Position numbers and translations under genes: made by a program
Part shown: one piece after another, positions 9,247 through 18,106 of the stretch
Numbering within the stretch: position 1 is the stretch's first letter
How the letters are laid out: the number at the start of each line of letters is the position of its first letter
Assembly (NCBI RefSeq): GCF_028747205.1
Contig: NZ_CP112880.1
Location: 8,147,676 to 8,211,675 of the forward strand
From: Streptomyces sp. CA-278952
Lineage (GTDB): Bacteria > Actinomycetota > Actinomycetes > Streptomycetales > Streptomycetaceae
Reading direction: 5' to 3'
Length of the DNA stretch: 64,000 bases
Notes under the pieces: generated by a model
What the model saw: the letters and a program-made list of their open reading frames with translations, nothing else
What the model was told of the DNA's origin: nothing
Database searches by the model: none

Positions 9247-9378
9247 ATGTGGCTCCTTTCATCCGAAGGTAAAGGGTCTTGGATTCCAGATGGCTGGCAA
9301 ATACCCATCTTCCTCATCAGCATTTCCTGCGTTGCGATCACCACGCTGATCATCAGGAAATGGAATTCAAAGAAGTAA
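9247..9378 (+). CDS. 43-residue single-helix membrane peptide
   Basis: ATG 9247 has AAAGGA eight bases upstream. The peptide begins MWLLSSEGKGSWIPDGWQIP, continues with one hydrophobic helix (IFLISISCVAITTLIIRK) and ends in a lysine-rich tail. It directly follows the orphan RHS fragment and sits 27 bases before another small membrane gene. It may be the immunity protein or tip remnant of a displaced RHS cassette. Confidence 0.5.
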   Translation: MWLLSSEGKGSWIPDGWQIPIFLISISCVAITTLIIRKWNSKK

Positions 9379-9405
9379 GAGAAAGTGCATTTTTCGAGGG
9401 GGTCA

Positions 9406-9582
9406 ATGAGCAGGAAGAGAATCGCAAAAACCCTGGCAGTAGCGGTTGGTGTCGCCATCTGCTTCCTGTGGGGAGCTGCGGGCTGGCTACGGTACGGATC
9501 CATTGCCATAGGGGGGCCACTCATCTTCTTCGGTATCATTCTCTTGCGCGCAGACCGTGCGGGCGATAATGACTCCGCCTAA
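9406..9582 (+). CDS. Small two-helix membrane protein
   Basis: ATG 9406 lies 5 bases after GAGGGGG. 58 residues: MSRKRIAKTLAVAVGVAICF begins a basic n-region and first helix, and a second helix covers YGSIAIGGPLIFFGIILL. The architecture resembles the product of 8466-8645 (two helices, similar length), although the sequences differ. Candidate immunity protein of an orphan RHS cassette, inferred from context. Confidence 0.55.
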   Translation: MSRKRIAKTLAVAVGVAICFLWGAAGWLRYGSIAIGGPLIFFGIILLRADRAGDNDSA

Positions 9583-9659
9583 GGGTTTTCCGGTAATCAG
9601 TGGTCTGCTTTCGAGCCACTGAATCACAGAAACCGCTTCGGTGGCAGTCCTCACGGAAA

Positions 9660-9692
9660 CAGCCCCGGCGGCCGTGGGGTCTGCCGGGGCTG
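9660..9692. terminator. 10-bp hairpin
   Basis: CAGCCCCGGC and GCCGGGGCTG are separated by 13 bases, about 80 bases after the preceding small gene. Likely terminator. Confidence 0.5.
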
Positions 9693-9963
9693 CTGCGAAC
9701 CCGGTCGTACTCCATCCCAGGACCAAGCCTGTAAGGCACCGAGCCTGACCCACATACTCCATGTCGGTGCGGTCTGCGGGCGAGCCTATTTCACCGACGG
9801 AATTTCATCGCAGGCGTTCGAGAAGTGAGCACCACGGCTCCGCCTGGCACTGCGACGTCTCACCGCTAACCGTGCACGAGGTCGTTAGGTGCCACAGCCG
9901 GGTGTTATGCAATGTCCTGGAGCTCAGAGCGAATAGCTTCCAATCTCGTAAGCGGATAGATGC
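9693..9963. other. Intergenic, no supported gene
   Basis: No coding frame here is convincing. It lies between two strong hairpins and probably contains the promoter of the next small gene. Confidence 0.35.
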
Positions 9964-10004
9964 AATCCGGGAGGGAAAGGCTTTCAGCCTTTCCCTCCCG
10001 GATT
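9964..10004. terminator. Perfect 19-bp stem, 3-nt loop
   Basis: The arms 9964-9982 and 9986-10004 are exact reverse complements around TTC. The hairpin ends only about 10 bases before the AAGGAG ribosome site of the gene at 10026. It could act as a terminator, an attenuator or an mRNA 5' structure for that gene. Confidence 0.7.
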
Positions 10005-10025
10005 ACGAAAAAGAAGGAGAATCAT

Positions 10026-10235
10026 ATGCCTCGCGTCGGATGGTCCATGGAGCAGCGGGCGCTCGTCAAGAGGTATGCCCAGTTCACCGTCGCCCTTTCG
10101 GTTACAGGGGTGGCCTTGTCTATTTTCCTTATCGTCATTGGCAATAACGGAGGCTGGGGGCTTCTGGTTCTCATTGCGTGCATCTTGATGGTGTCCTACT
10201 ATTTCACCCAAAAGGGAAAAAGTGGTCAGCCTTAG
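10026..10235 (+). CDS. Small two-helix membrane protein
   Basis: 69 residues. ATG 10026 has AAGGAG seven bases upstream. A charged start (MPRVGWSMEQRALVKRYAQF) leads to two hydrophobic helices (TVALSVTGVALSIFLIVIG and WGLLVLIACILMVSYYF) and a basic tail. It is the third small two-helix protein in 1.8 kb after the RHS gene, again following a strong hairpin. Candidate orphan immunity protein, by context only. Confidence 0.6.
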   Translation: MPRVGWSMEQRALVKRYAQFTVALSVTGVALSIFLIVIGNNGGWGLLVLIACILMVSYYFTQKGKSGQP

Positions 10236-10346
10236 ACGTCGTCTTGATTGGCTGAGACGAGACGGGAGTGGGGAGGATGAACCCGTGTGCTTCCTTGATT
10301 CTCGGCCGGATTGTGTCGGCAGCGCCGGGTAGACGATCATGAGCCA

Positions 10347-10919
10347 ATGGACATGGACATGGACATGAACGGTTGGGCGGTGCTCGAGGACTCGAAGCGA
10401 GAGCAGTGGGGTTATGTTCCGCGTCAGTTGGTTGGTCCCCTGGTCTTCGGAGTCGATCGACGTGAAGCGGTGGCGGTCATGGCGGGACATGGCTTCGCTG
10501 CCGAGGAGCGCGAGATTGACCGGTGGAGTCCGCAGAGGGCTCAGTGGCGCGTGGAGTTCGGCAGGATGGGGTCGGACAAGCATCGACCTGCAGTGAAGTC
10601 CTACTTCGTCGAGGGCGTGGGATTGACTTGTGTGCTTGTTGATGGGATCCGCGGTCCCCAAGTCACCTGCGAGGGGATCCGCCTGATCGGCCGCGTGCCG
10701 TCGGAGCTGGACTCGGAGATGGAAGCGTGTGCTGTCGAACGTGGCCTCGGCATCACGTATTGCCTCTCCGGTGACCTTTGCTGGCCCGGCTTCGAGTTCG
10801 ATCGAGGCGGGCAGCGCGCGGGCGATGCGGTCGTGAGCTGGGCATCGTTCTTCAACACAGGAGAGATCGCCGGTACCTCTTGGGACATCACTCCTGCGGA
10901 AGTCTGGCGTCACCAGTAG
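10347..10919 (+). CDS. Hypothetical soluble protein after RHS cassette
   Basis: About 190 residues. The N-terminus contains a threefold ATGGAC repeat (MDMDMDMNGWAVLEDS), and an upstream ATG at 10311 would add 12 residues. No membrane helix or catalytic motif is recognised. A mixed alpha/beta composition with VKSYFVEGVGLTCVLVD resembles, in a general way, the immunity-type proteins that close RHS loci. The function is not known. It ends 20 bases before degenerate sequence leading into an IS copy. Confidence 0.6.
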   Translation: MDMDMDMNGWAVLEDSKREQWGYVPRQLVGPLVFGVDRREAVAVMAGHGFAAEEREIDRWSPQRAQWRVEFGRMGSDKHRPAVKSYFVEGVGLTCVLVDGIRGPQVTCEGIRLIGRVPSELDSEMEACAVERGLGITYCLSGDLCWPGFEFDRGGQRAGDAVVSWASFFNTGEIAGTSWDITPAEVWRHQ

Positions 10920-10961
10920 GCCGCTGAGTTTCCGGCGCCGAGCCGCGGAAGGCGGCCAATC

Positions 10962-11764
10962 TCATCGGATGAGTCGGCGGAAGCAGATGAGGGTGCTGGC
11001 AATGCCAACGAAGGCTAGGAAATGCTCGGCCTTGCGCTCGTAGCGTCGGTGCAGGCGGCGGCAGCCGTTCAGCCAGGACATCGTCCTCTCGACCACCCAG
11101 CGGTGCCGGCCGAGACGGTCGGAGGGTTCGATGCCGCGGCGGGCAATGCGCGGCACGATCTGCCGACGCCGAAGCCATCCGCGTAGGTGGTCGAAGTCGT
11201 ATCCCTTGTCAGCATGGAGCTTGGCCGGGCGGCGACGCCGTGGCCCGAAGCGGGAGCGGATCGGCGGGATACCGCGCATCAGCGGGACCAACGCCTGGCT
11301 GTCATGGAGGTTGGCGCCGGAGATACCCACTGAGATCGGTAGCCCGTTGCGGTCACAGACGACGTGCATCTTCGATCCGAGCTTGCCGCGATCGGTCGGA
11401 TTCGGTCCGGTCAGAGGCCCCCTTTGACCGCTCGGACGCTGGCCGAGTCGATCGCGCAGCGCGACCAGTCCAGCTCACCGTTCCTGCCGAGCTGGTCAAG
11501 GACCACACGGTGCAACTTTGCCCAGACCCTCGCCGTGGACCAATCGGTGAAGCGGCGGTGGACCGTCTGCCAGGAAGCTCCGAAGACTGGTGGCACTTGC
11601 CGCCAGGTGCAGCCCGACGTGGCGACGAAGATGATCGCGGCCAGCACTGCACGATCGTCACATCTCCGGCGGCCTCCGCCTTGGGCGCGTACCGGAGGCT
11701 CCGGCACCACATCCTGAAAGATCTCCCACAGCCTGTCCGGCACCAGGCGCAGAACTATGTCCAT
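10962..11764 (-). CDS. IS5-family transposase, two frames joined by -1 frameshift
   Basis: The first frame starts at 11764 (MDIVLRLVPDRLWEIFQDVV) and contains the DUF4096-type region with GCTWRQVPP and the first catalytic aspartate in CAIDSASVRAVKGGL, then stops at 11411. The second frame, entered by -1 slippage at AAAGGGGG, gives LTGPNPTDRGKLGSK, ADKGYDFDHLR (second Asp) and RRWVVERTMSWLNGCRRL-type residues (catalytic Glu). The layout matches IS5 relatives that use programmed frameshifting. I could not find matching terminal repeats, so the exact ends are unknown. It has split the adjacent regulator gene. Confidence 0.8.
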
Positions 11765-11809
11765 GCCGGGAGCAACGATCCAGCACCAATCGAAACACCG
11801 TCTTAACGT

Positions 11810-12301
11810 CTCGCAACACAACGGTCGCTCTGCGCCGCCGTCAGGTCGTCGAAGACCGTCGAGAGCGGCAGCGATCCGGCGGACTTCGTCCTGGAGGTAT
11901 CCGAGGGTCTCGTCGCCCAGTTGTCCTTGCTCAGCACCCAAGGCGAAGTCCCGTGCTCGTCGTGCGGCCATGGCAGCCCCTCTTCTCATCTCGTGCAGAT
12001 CGGCACCCTCACGGTCGAGGGCGCCGCCTCGTGACGCGACGGCGGCTTCAGGTGTCTGAGCCCATAACCGCTCGATGCTGTGCCCGAACCAGGCCATCAG
12101 CACTCGGCGGGCATCGCGGTTCGGCAGCCGCTGCCCGTAGTACCAGGCCTCGAACGTCGAAACAGCCGGCTCCAGCGTCGCCAGACGCATGTCCCCGTCC
12201 CGCTCGGCCAGGAGCCGGGCCTGCTCCGCGAACCGCGGCAGAAACGCCCGCGGATCCCGGAGCTCCTGCTCATCGATGAGCCGTCGGAACAACGTCCTCA
12301 T
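11810..12301 (-). pseudogene. Regulator N-terminal half, cut by IS insertion
   Basis: It starts at 12301 with MRTLFRRLIDEQELRDPRAF and continues helically (FAEQARLLAERDGDMRLATL, VSTFEAWYYGQRLPNRDARR) to about DEVRRIAAALDGL. This matches the N-terminus of a Streptomyces regulator family with an XRE-like/tetratricopeptide layout, as far as I can judge. The frame then runs into the IS5 copy, so the C-terminal sensing part is missing and no second half was found on the other side. Confidence 0.6.
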
Positions 12302-12543
12302 GGGCGAAGCCCTCCGTCCGGTCGTCACGTCACAGCGCCGACGGTAGATCCCAACACCCCTACACGTTCCCGCAATCCGGGCACCGCAGTGAGGCCGATG
12401 AAAAGCCGGTGCGACGGCGAGGCGAAGCCGATGCAGTTCACCCCCGATCCGAGGTGAGCCCGATGCCGGAACAGGGGTGGAGATGCCACCGCTCCTTGCG
12501 CGAACCTGTCCACCCGGGACAGGGAAGCCAGAGGAGCAGAGCG

Positions 12544-13146
12544 ATGGACCTACAAGCGGCAACGGCCCCGCTGAACCAACGGGACCTCGACACGGTGCAG
12601 CAGGACATCGACCACGCGTTCTCCCGCCGCGTCACGCTTCCTCCGCGCAGCGTCATCGACGCCGGAACGGACGCCATGGTCCAGCACCTTCGGACGTTCA
12701 TCAGCCACCTGAACGGGCCGGACGCAAGGACGAGCCGAAACGTCGACGTGCCCAACCTGATGCGCGCCGCCGAACGGAACCTGGACGTCCCCGTGCGGCC
12801 CACCCCGCAGTCCACGCGCCGCGACGCGTACGTCTACTGGCACACCGTCGCCACCCTCACCACCGCGTTCCGCGACCTCTACCTCGCCCACAATGGCCAG
12901 GAGCCTCGGCATGACGCCCACCGCCCAGACCCCGACGCCCCGCACCGGACTCCCGGGCGTGGACCTGGAGCATCAGTCGAGAAGGCCAAGGGCTGGCGAT
13001 GCGCTCTGTGCCACCCCTCTCACTGCCGACCGCACCCTCGGCACCTTCACCGCCGAGACGGGACTCCTCACCGGCGCGGCATCGGTCTTCTCCGTACGCG
13101 ACGGGCACCCACGCCCCATGTCGGCGACAAGGACAACCTCGCGTAG
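12544..13146 (+). CDS. Hypothetical helical protein, C-terminus doubtful
   Basis: ATG 12544 follows an AGAGGAGC ribosome site. The first about 125 residues look genuine (MDLQAATAPLNQRDLDTVQQ, SVIDAGTDAMVQHLRTFISH, VRPTPQSTRRDAYVYWHTVA). After HNGQEPRHDA the composition changes to arginine- and histidine-rich, as expected for an out-of-frame tail, while another frame starting at ATG 12911 (MTPTAQTPTPRTGLPGVDLE) becomes the better coding candidate. A lost stop or frameshift near 12,920 is likely, with a second short gene following. No family is recognised. Confidence 0.5.
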   Translation: MDLQAATAPLNQRDLDTVQQDIDHAFSRRVTLPPRSVIDAGTDAMVQHLRTFISHLNGPDARTSRNVDVPNLMRAAERNLDVPVRPTPQSTRRDAYVYWHTVATLTTAFRDLYLAHNGQEPRHDAHRPDPDAPHRTPGRGPGASVEKAKGWRCALCHPSHCRPHPRHLHRRDGTPHRRGIGLLRTRRAPTPHVGDKDNLA

Positions 13147-13336
13147 TGCGGGCCTCGGGAAACCTTGGTCGATGAACGGGCGACTGCGTGGGCGTCGACC
13201 TGCGGCAGTCGCCAATGTGCGTCCAGCCGGGAAAACCGTGGAACATCCACGGTCATGCCGCCCCCGTCCAGCAGGTGGCCGCGACGGGTCGGACGCCCTG
13301 GAATCCAAATAGTATCCGTCTGGGTATGCTGGCGTT

Positions 13337-13570
13337 ATGGCTGATACAACCGTCAAGATTGACATGGAAACGCGGGACCGGTTCGCCGCCGTCGCCGCCG
13401 CTCGCGGACAGACCGTCAAGGGGTATCTCGCCGCATTGGCGATAGAGGAGGAGAACCAGCTCGCGCTGAGGCGCGCGACGGGCTCGTTCCGGGCGGCCGT
13501 GACACGTCCGGGGTTCGCGGAAGCCTTCGACCGCGATTTCGGCGGCCTCCCCCAGCACCGGGTGGCCTGA
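13337..13570 (+). CDS. RHH-like antitoxin
   Basis: 77 residues beginning MADTTVKIDMETRDRFAAVA, a short beta strand followed by two helices, as in ribbon-helix-helix antitoxins. The C-terminal FRAAVTRPGFAEAFDRDFGG would wrap the toxin. It ends 4 bases before the toxin gene. A TATGCT box just upstream of the ATG may be the promoter -10, which would give a very short leader. Antitoxins of this type usually repress their own operon. Confidence 0.75.
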   Translation: MADTTVKIDMETRDRFAAVAAARGQTVKGYLAALAIEEENQLALRRATGSFRAAVTRPGFAEAFDRDFGGLPQHRVA

Positions 13571-13574
13571 CGTC

Positions 13575-13964
13575 TTGGACCTCCACGTCGACATCCGCTG
13601 GCTCCTCGACCGCCAGGAGGAACTCCTCGGCAAAGAACTGAGCGTGCGGGACTACTCCGCCCTGGTCGCCGCCGTCGCCCGCCACCGGGTCAACACACCC
13701 AGCCTGGACGAGACCGCCCCCGACGCCTTCTGGCGGGCCGCAGCCCTCCTGGAACAGATCGTGCTGCTGCGCCCGCTCCCGGTCCGCAGCGAGCTGTTCG
13801 GGTACGGCGTCGCCACCGCCTACATCGAGGCCTCCGGCGAATCGGTGGACGCGGCCTACGGGCCCTGGCGCGACCTGATCATGGACATCCAGGCCCTGCG
13901 CCTGACCGTCTACGACGTAGCCGACCGGCTGCGCTCCTGGCGTACTCCCGGAGAAACGAACTGA
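13575..13964 (+). CDS. Doc/Fic-like toxin with degenerate active site
   Basis: 129 residues from TTG 13575, 4 bases after the antitoxin stop. LDLHVDIRWLLDRQEELLGK, VRDYSALVAAVARHRVNTPS and AAALLEQIVLLRPLP match Streptomyces Doc-like toxins, which are Fic-fold enzymes that modify elongation factor EF-Tu. The Fic signature (HPFxxGNKR) should follow LLEQIVLL, but here the bases encode RPLPVRSELFGYGVATAY. The catalytic histidine and the GNxR residues are absent. It may be a divergent toxin, or inactive. The pairing with the antitoxin supports the TA assignment. Confidence 0.65.
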   Translation: MDLHVDIRWLLDRQEELLGKELSVRDYSALVAAVARHRVNTPSLDETAPDAFWRAAALLEQIVLLRPLPVRSELFGYGVATAYIEASGESVDAAYGPWRDLIMDIQALRLTVYDVADRLRSWRTPGETN

Positions 13965-14292
13965 CATGCCGTGTTCGGTGCGATGGTCCTGGCTGCGGCC
14001 GCCGTGTGAGCTGCGGTCTCCTGGCTCGCCGCGCACGGATGGGCCCGTTCCCGCTCGGGGCGGCCGCCAGCAGGCCCGGCCGCTCCTCGAGCTGGACGCT
14101 CTGCACCACCGCGAGTTCGAGTACGCGATCCGCGACCTGAGCTTGTTCTTTTTCTTCCGGCCTCGAACTGCGTCCCGAACTTGATCGCTCAGGAGGGAGT
14201 TCGGCGGACGTAGGGGCGGCCTTGGCGTGATCCTTCGTGCTGACCAGAGCGCGAGTTTCACCACGTCGTAAGACGTCCCAAGGCCGCCGGGG

Positions 14293-15739
14293 GTGAGTCT
14301 GCTGCATCACGATGTCCGGCAGGAAGCGTTCGCGGAAGCGTCACGCTTCCGGGGAGAGTTCTACGAGTGCCTGACGGCCCGACGGGCATGGGTTGTTCGA
14401 GCTGACCGACGCCGTGTTGTGTGTCGACGGTCCGGTCACCTCGCCGGTGGAGTTGACGCTGGTACCCGAACACCGTCGTGGTCACGGCGCGTTGTACGGA
14501 GCCCTCAACCGCGGCCGGATCGACGTCGACCGGCTGCGGACGGTGCTCGCCGGGCTGCCGCTGCCCCGGTTTGAGGGCGGGCGCCTGGTGCTCGCGGTCG
14601 ATGTGTCACCTTGGCTGCGCTCGGACGCGCCGTGCTCGGACCAGCGGCTGTTCTGTCATGTCTACGGGCGGGCGAAGTCCGCCTCCCAGTTCGTCCCGGG
14701 GTGGCCGTACTCCTTCGTCGCCGTCCTGGAGCCCGGGGCCACCTCGTGGACGTCGATCCTGGACGTGGTGCGGCTCGGGCCCGAGGATGATGCGACCGCC
14801 CTCACTGCCGCCCAGCTGAGGGCCGTGGTCGAGCGGCTCGTCGCGGTCGGCCAGTGGATGCCCGGCGACCCGGACATCACGATCGTCATGGACGCCGGTT
14901 ACGACGTCACCCGTCTGGCCTGGGTCTTGCGCGATCTGCCCGTCGAGGTGGTCGGGCGGATCCGTGGCGACCGGGTGATGCGCTGTCCGGCGCCTTCGCG
15001 CGAGGAGTTTCATCGAGCCCATCCCCGCGGCGGTCACCCGCCCAAGCACGGGCCGGAGTTCCGCTTCAACAAGCCCGAACCGGCGATCACCACGGGCACC
15101 GACACCACCAACTACGGCAGGGCCGAAGCTCAGGCGTGGGACCGGGTCCACCCGCGCCTCACCCACCGCTCGGCCTGGCTTGAGCACGACGGTGAACTCC
15201 CCATCGTCGAGGGCACCCTGGTCCGCCTCAAAGTCGAGCACCTCTCCAAGGACCGGGAGGCACCACCGGTATGGCTGTGGTCCTCAAGGACCGGAGCCGC
15301 CCCGGCCGACGTGGACCGCTGCTGGCAGGGATTCTTGCGCCGCTTCGACCTGGAACACACCTTCAGGTTCACAAAACAGACACTCGGCTGGACCACCCCG
15401 AAGATCCGTACGCCCGAGGCGGCGAACCGCTGGACCTGGCTCCTGGTCGTCGCCCACACCCAGCTCCGCCTCGCCCGACCGCTCGCCGCAGACCTCCGCC
15501 GCCCCTGGGAGAAGCCGGCCAAGCCCGAACGCCTCACCCCGGCCCGGGTGCGCCGGGGGTTTCGGAACATCCGAGCCCACCTGCTCTGCCCCACCCGTGT
15601 TCCCCAACCTCGGGGCACCGGCCCCGGACGGCCGCCCGGAAGCAAGAACCGCCGCCCCGCACCCCGCTACGACGTCGACAAGACCGTCAAACGCCCCGAG
15701 ACCCTCAAGGCCATCGGCAAACTCGGTAGATCATGGTAG
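14293..15739 (+). pseudogene. Transposase of the 35.8-kb type, frameshifted copy
   Basis: It begins GTG AGT CTG CTG CAT CAC (MSLLHHDVRQEAFAEASRFR), is shifted near 14385, and then continues in another frame from LFELTDAVLCVDGPVTSPVE to the end. Most residues align with the intact copy at 35786-37258: VLAVDVSPWLR, VMDAGYDVTRLAW, DVDRCWQGFLRRFDLEHTFR, FTKQTLGW. Left-end GAACTTGATC (about 14175) and right-end GATCAAGCTC (about 15768) are weak inverted repeats. The single frameshift should inactivate it. Confidence 0.75.
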
Positions 15740-15980
15740 ATACCGACCACGCGACGCCGAGAGTAAAGATCAAGCTCACCAGACGATGACATTGAGCCTT
15801 TTCCAACCTCAGGTTGAGGCGTCGTGAAGGACGAGAACGGTCTTCACGATGGCGGTGATTTGGTCGGTGCTGCAGCGGAGCTTTCGCAGGAGGCGCGTAC
15901 TGGCAGGCGGCCGCGCCCGTGCGGAGACGACGGGCCGTTCCCGGTGACGTGCACTGGGGACACTGTGCTTGCCCGTTCGT
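15740..15980. other. IS junction sequence
   Basis: This contains the probable right end of the preceding transposase unit and the left inverted repeat (15793-15809) of the next element. There is no gene. Confidence 0.4.
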
Positions 15981-16373
15981 TCAGGAAGCCCGGATCGCCC
16001 GGTCGATCTCCGCGCCAGTACGGGCCACGACGACGGGCCACTCCTCCCTGAGGGAGGCGGGCAGAAGCTCGCGGTCCTCGTCCCGCTGGATCATGGTCGG
16101 CCCGCCCGGAACCACGAGTACGGCATCCAGCCGTCGGAGTAGGACGGCCAGGAGGTCCATGATCCCGTCCCCTCCGAAGCGGTTGAAGGTGATGCCGGTC
16201 GGATGGTTGAAGTACACACCCGCCTCCTCCCCCTCCGCCGTACTGACCAGCAGGAAGTCCGTCTCGGGGCCCCGCACCACCGCATAGGGGTCGAGGACCT
16301 CGTGCGCGGCACTCATGTCCAGCGTCGCTGGCTCACCGTTCTGGAACCGGCACACGAAGATGTCAAAACTCAT
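15981..16373 (-). CDS. Hypothetical passenger protein, 130 aa
   Basis: ATG 16373 gives MSFDIFVCRFQNGEPATLDM, then LDPYAVVRGPETDFLLVSTA and FNRFGGDGIMDLLAVLLRRL, ending GAEIDRAIRAS. It is an alpha/beta protein of a family I have seen repeatedly in Streptomyces without a known function. The reading frame is open upstream into the transposase half, so a fusion of 284 residues is possible, but the internal ATG with AGAAAGGAC upstream is the more natural start. Confidence 0.6.
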   Translation of the reverse strand: MSFDIFVCRFQNGEPATLDMSAAHEVLDPYAVVRGPETDFLLVSTAEGEEAGVYFNHPTGITFNRFGGDGIMDLLAVLLRRLDAVLVVPGGPTMIQRDEDRELLPASLREEWPVVVARTGAEIDRAIRAS

Positions 16374-16383
16374 GGAGTCCTTT

Positions 16384-16835
16384 CTAACCTCTGGTTGAGG
16401 CGTGGTGTGTTTTCCGGAGTAGTACGGGGTGTCGGCGGCGACCCGGTCGATCGGCAGCAGGGTGCCGTCCAGAATCACGAAGGCTTTCGCCTGTACGGTC
16501 TTCATCGCCTCGGCCAGGGTCGGCGCGGCGGCGGCCAGGACGTCGATCGCCTCGCGTATGTACCGGTACACGGTAGCGACGCCGATGCCGAACCTGGCAG
16601 CGAGCCGCGCGTAGGTGTCCCCACACCGCAGGTGGGCGAGTACAAGCAGGGCCTGACGGCTGACAGACAGCCGTCGCCACCGGGTCCCGATCTCTCGCTG
16701 CCGGGCACGGAGCCGCGTGGTCAGGTAGCGCAGGGTGCTGCTGGACAGGTCGATCGACGATGGGTAGACAAGCACGCGAAGCTCCTGGCGGACACGGGTG
16801 ATCTTGGTCGAGAACCCGTCTACCAGGAGCTTCAT
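16384..16835 (-). pseudogene. Transposase N-terminal half (DDE_4/IS5-like)
   Basis: It starts at 16835: MKLLVDGFSTKITRVRQELR, then SRQALLVLAHLRCGDTYARL, a helix-turn-helix (ARFGIGVATVYRYIREAIDV) and the first catalytic aspartate in FVILDGTLLPIDRVAADTPY. At YYSGKH the transposase sequence ends and passenger DNA begins, so the second Asp and the Glu are missing. It cannot transpose by itself. Confidence 0.7.
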
Positions 16836-17058
16836 CGATCCGTACAGCTGGCACCCTCCAACGCCTCACCGCCGCAGTCAGGTTGGAAAAGGCTCATTGC
16901 CGCCTTCGGCTGTGGTGTGTACGGAGGCGGCAACGATTGTTGAGAAGCCGTCCAGCATCTGCTGTGAGTACGGGCTAGTGCCGTGGCTGGAAAGGTTCGC
17001 CGGGTTGGCGAGCACAGTCCTTTCCTGGTGCATCCACCCTCGGATACCGTCCGTCCTT

Positions 17059-17706
17059 GTGCCCGTAAACCTGAGCCTGGTCGTCGGATTTCTGACTCTG
17101 TCGGCAGTGCTGTCGGTGATCCCGGGGCCATCTGTCTTGCTTGAGACCAGTCGCGCCATCACCGTGGGGCGTCGGTCGGCGATGTGGATCGTCCTGGGGA
17201 ATGCTTTGGGCGGTCTTGTGCTCCTGGCGCTCGTGCTCGCCGACCTTGGAGTAATCGTCGCAGCATCGGCCGAACTCTTCGTGGCGATCAAGGTGGTCGG
17301 TGCGTGCTATCTGTTCTGGCTGGGCTTTAGTGCCCTGCGCGCCGCCCGGTCCAGCTCGGTGAACGAGACCTTCGCCGCAGCCGATGCCCCGGACAGGACG
17401 TCGTGGGCTCGATCGGTACGGCAGGGCCTTCTTATCGGTGTCGCCAACCCGAAGAGCATCGTTTCGCTGATGGCCGTCCTGCCCCAGTTCGTTGACCACT
17501 CGCGCGGAAACCTCGTTCTCCAGATGTTGGTCCTCGGACTCGCTGGAGGCGTGGTCCAAACAGTTATTGAAACCACCTGGGTCTGTGCCGCTGGATCCAT
17601 GCGGAATTGGTTTCTGGGGAAAACCCGTCGCATCCGGGTCCTGAAAGCAAGCGGCGGAGTCACCATGATCGCGTTTGCCAGCAAGCTCGCAAACGAAAGC
17701 CCGTAG
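17059..17706 (+). CDS. LysE/RhtB family amino-acid exporter
   Basis: 215 residues from GTG 17059. Six hydrophobic segments fit the family. The N-terminus LSLVVGFLTLSAVLSVIPGP contains the PGP-type motif, and LGNALGGLVLLALVLADLGV, VVGACYLFWLGFSALRAARS and QGLLIGVANPKSIVSLMAVL (NPK motif) are characteristic. Members export amino acids or homoserine lactone-like compounds across the inner membrane. No regulator is adjacent. No clear ribosome site precedes the GTG, so the start could be somewhat upstream. Confidence 0.85.
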   Translation: MPVNLSLVVGFLTLSAVLSVIPGPSVLLETSRAITVGRRSAMWIVLGNALGGLVLLALVLADLGVIVAASAELFVAIKVVGACYLFWLGFSALRAARSSSVNETFAAADAPDRTSWARSVRQGLLIGVANPKSIVSLMAVLPQFVDHSRGNLVLQMLVLGLAGGVVQTVIETTWVCAAGSMRNWFLGKTRRIRVLKASGGVTMIAFASKLANESP

Positions 17707-18106
17707 ATTCATCGCTGTCATGCCCCGTCGGCCAGTCGGTACGTCACGGCGTGCCTGCCGCGATGCCGCAGGGTCAGTCGCTTCGTACTGGGCGCCCACC
17801 CCAGCGAATGCCTTTCTCGCTGCGGATGTGGGCGCGCTCGCGACGCTGGGCGGCCAGCACATCGGGATGGCGAAGCGGGACGGCTCTTGAAGCATTCGGT
17901 GACGTACCTCCGTGTCGTAACCGCTGACTTCACCAAGGTGATACAACTGCGGGCGTATCGCTCCCCACTCGACCAGGAAGGCATCGACCTTCCTCGGCTC
18001 GGCCTGAGGGCTGTCCGTCACGCAGAGCCACCAGAGTGCCGAAGTTGTGCCGAATTGCTGCCCTGTGTGCCAGCCGTGGCGCGGTAGCTGCAATCCAGCC
18101 GGCTCG
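17707..18106. other. Intergenic, possible remnant, no supported gene
   Basis: A minus-strand open frame reads residues such as WGAIRPQLYHLGEVSGYDTE, which look protein-like. It has no credible start and does not match a family I know. Treated as decayed sequence. Confidence 0.35.

Larger units (their letters stand above)
15793..16896. mobile_element. Inverted-repeat-bounded element with truncated transposase and passenger gene
   Basis: TGAGCCTTTTCCAACCT at 15793-15809 and its exact reverse complement at 16880-16896 bound 1.1 kb. A third, imperfect copy of the end (CCTCAACCAGAGGTTAGAAA on the minus strand, about 16376-16402) lies inside and in the same orientation as the left end. Between the two same-oriented copies is an unrelated gene; between the inner and right copies is the N-terminal half of a transposase. 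No target duplication was found. Confidence 0.6.

Noticed and set aside
16798..17058. N-terminal extension of the LysE-type exporter
   Set aside because: The frame is open upstream of GTG 17059, but those residues overlap the end of an IS element and do not resemble the family.
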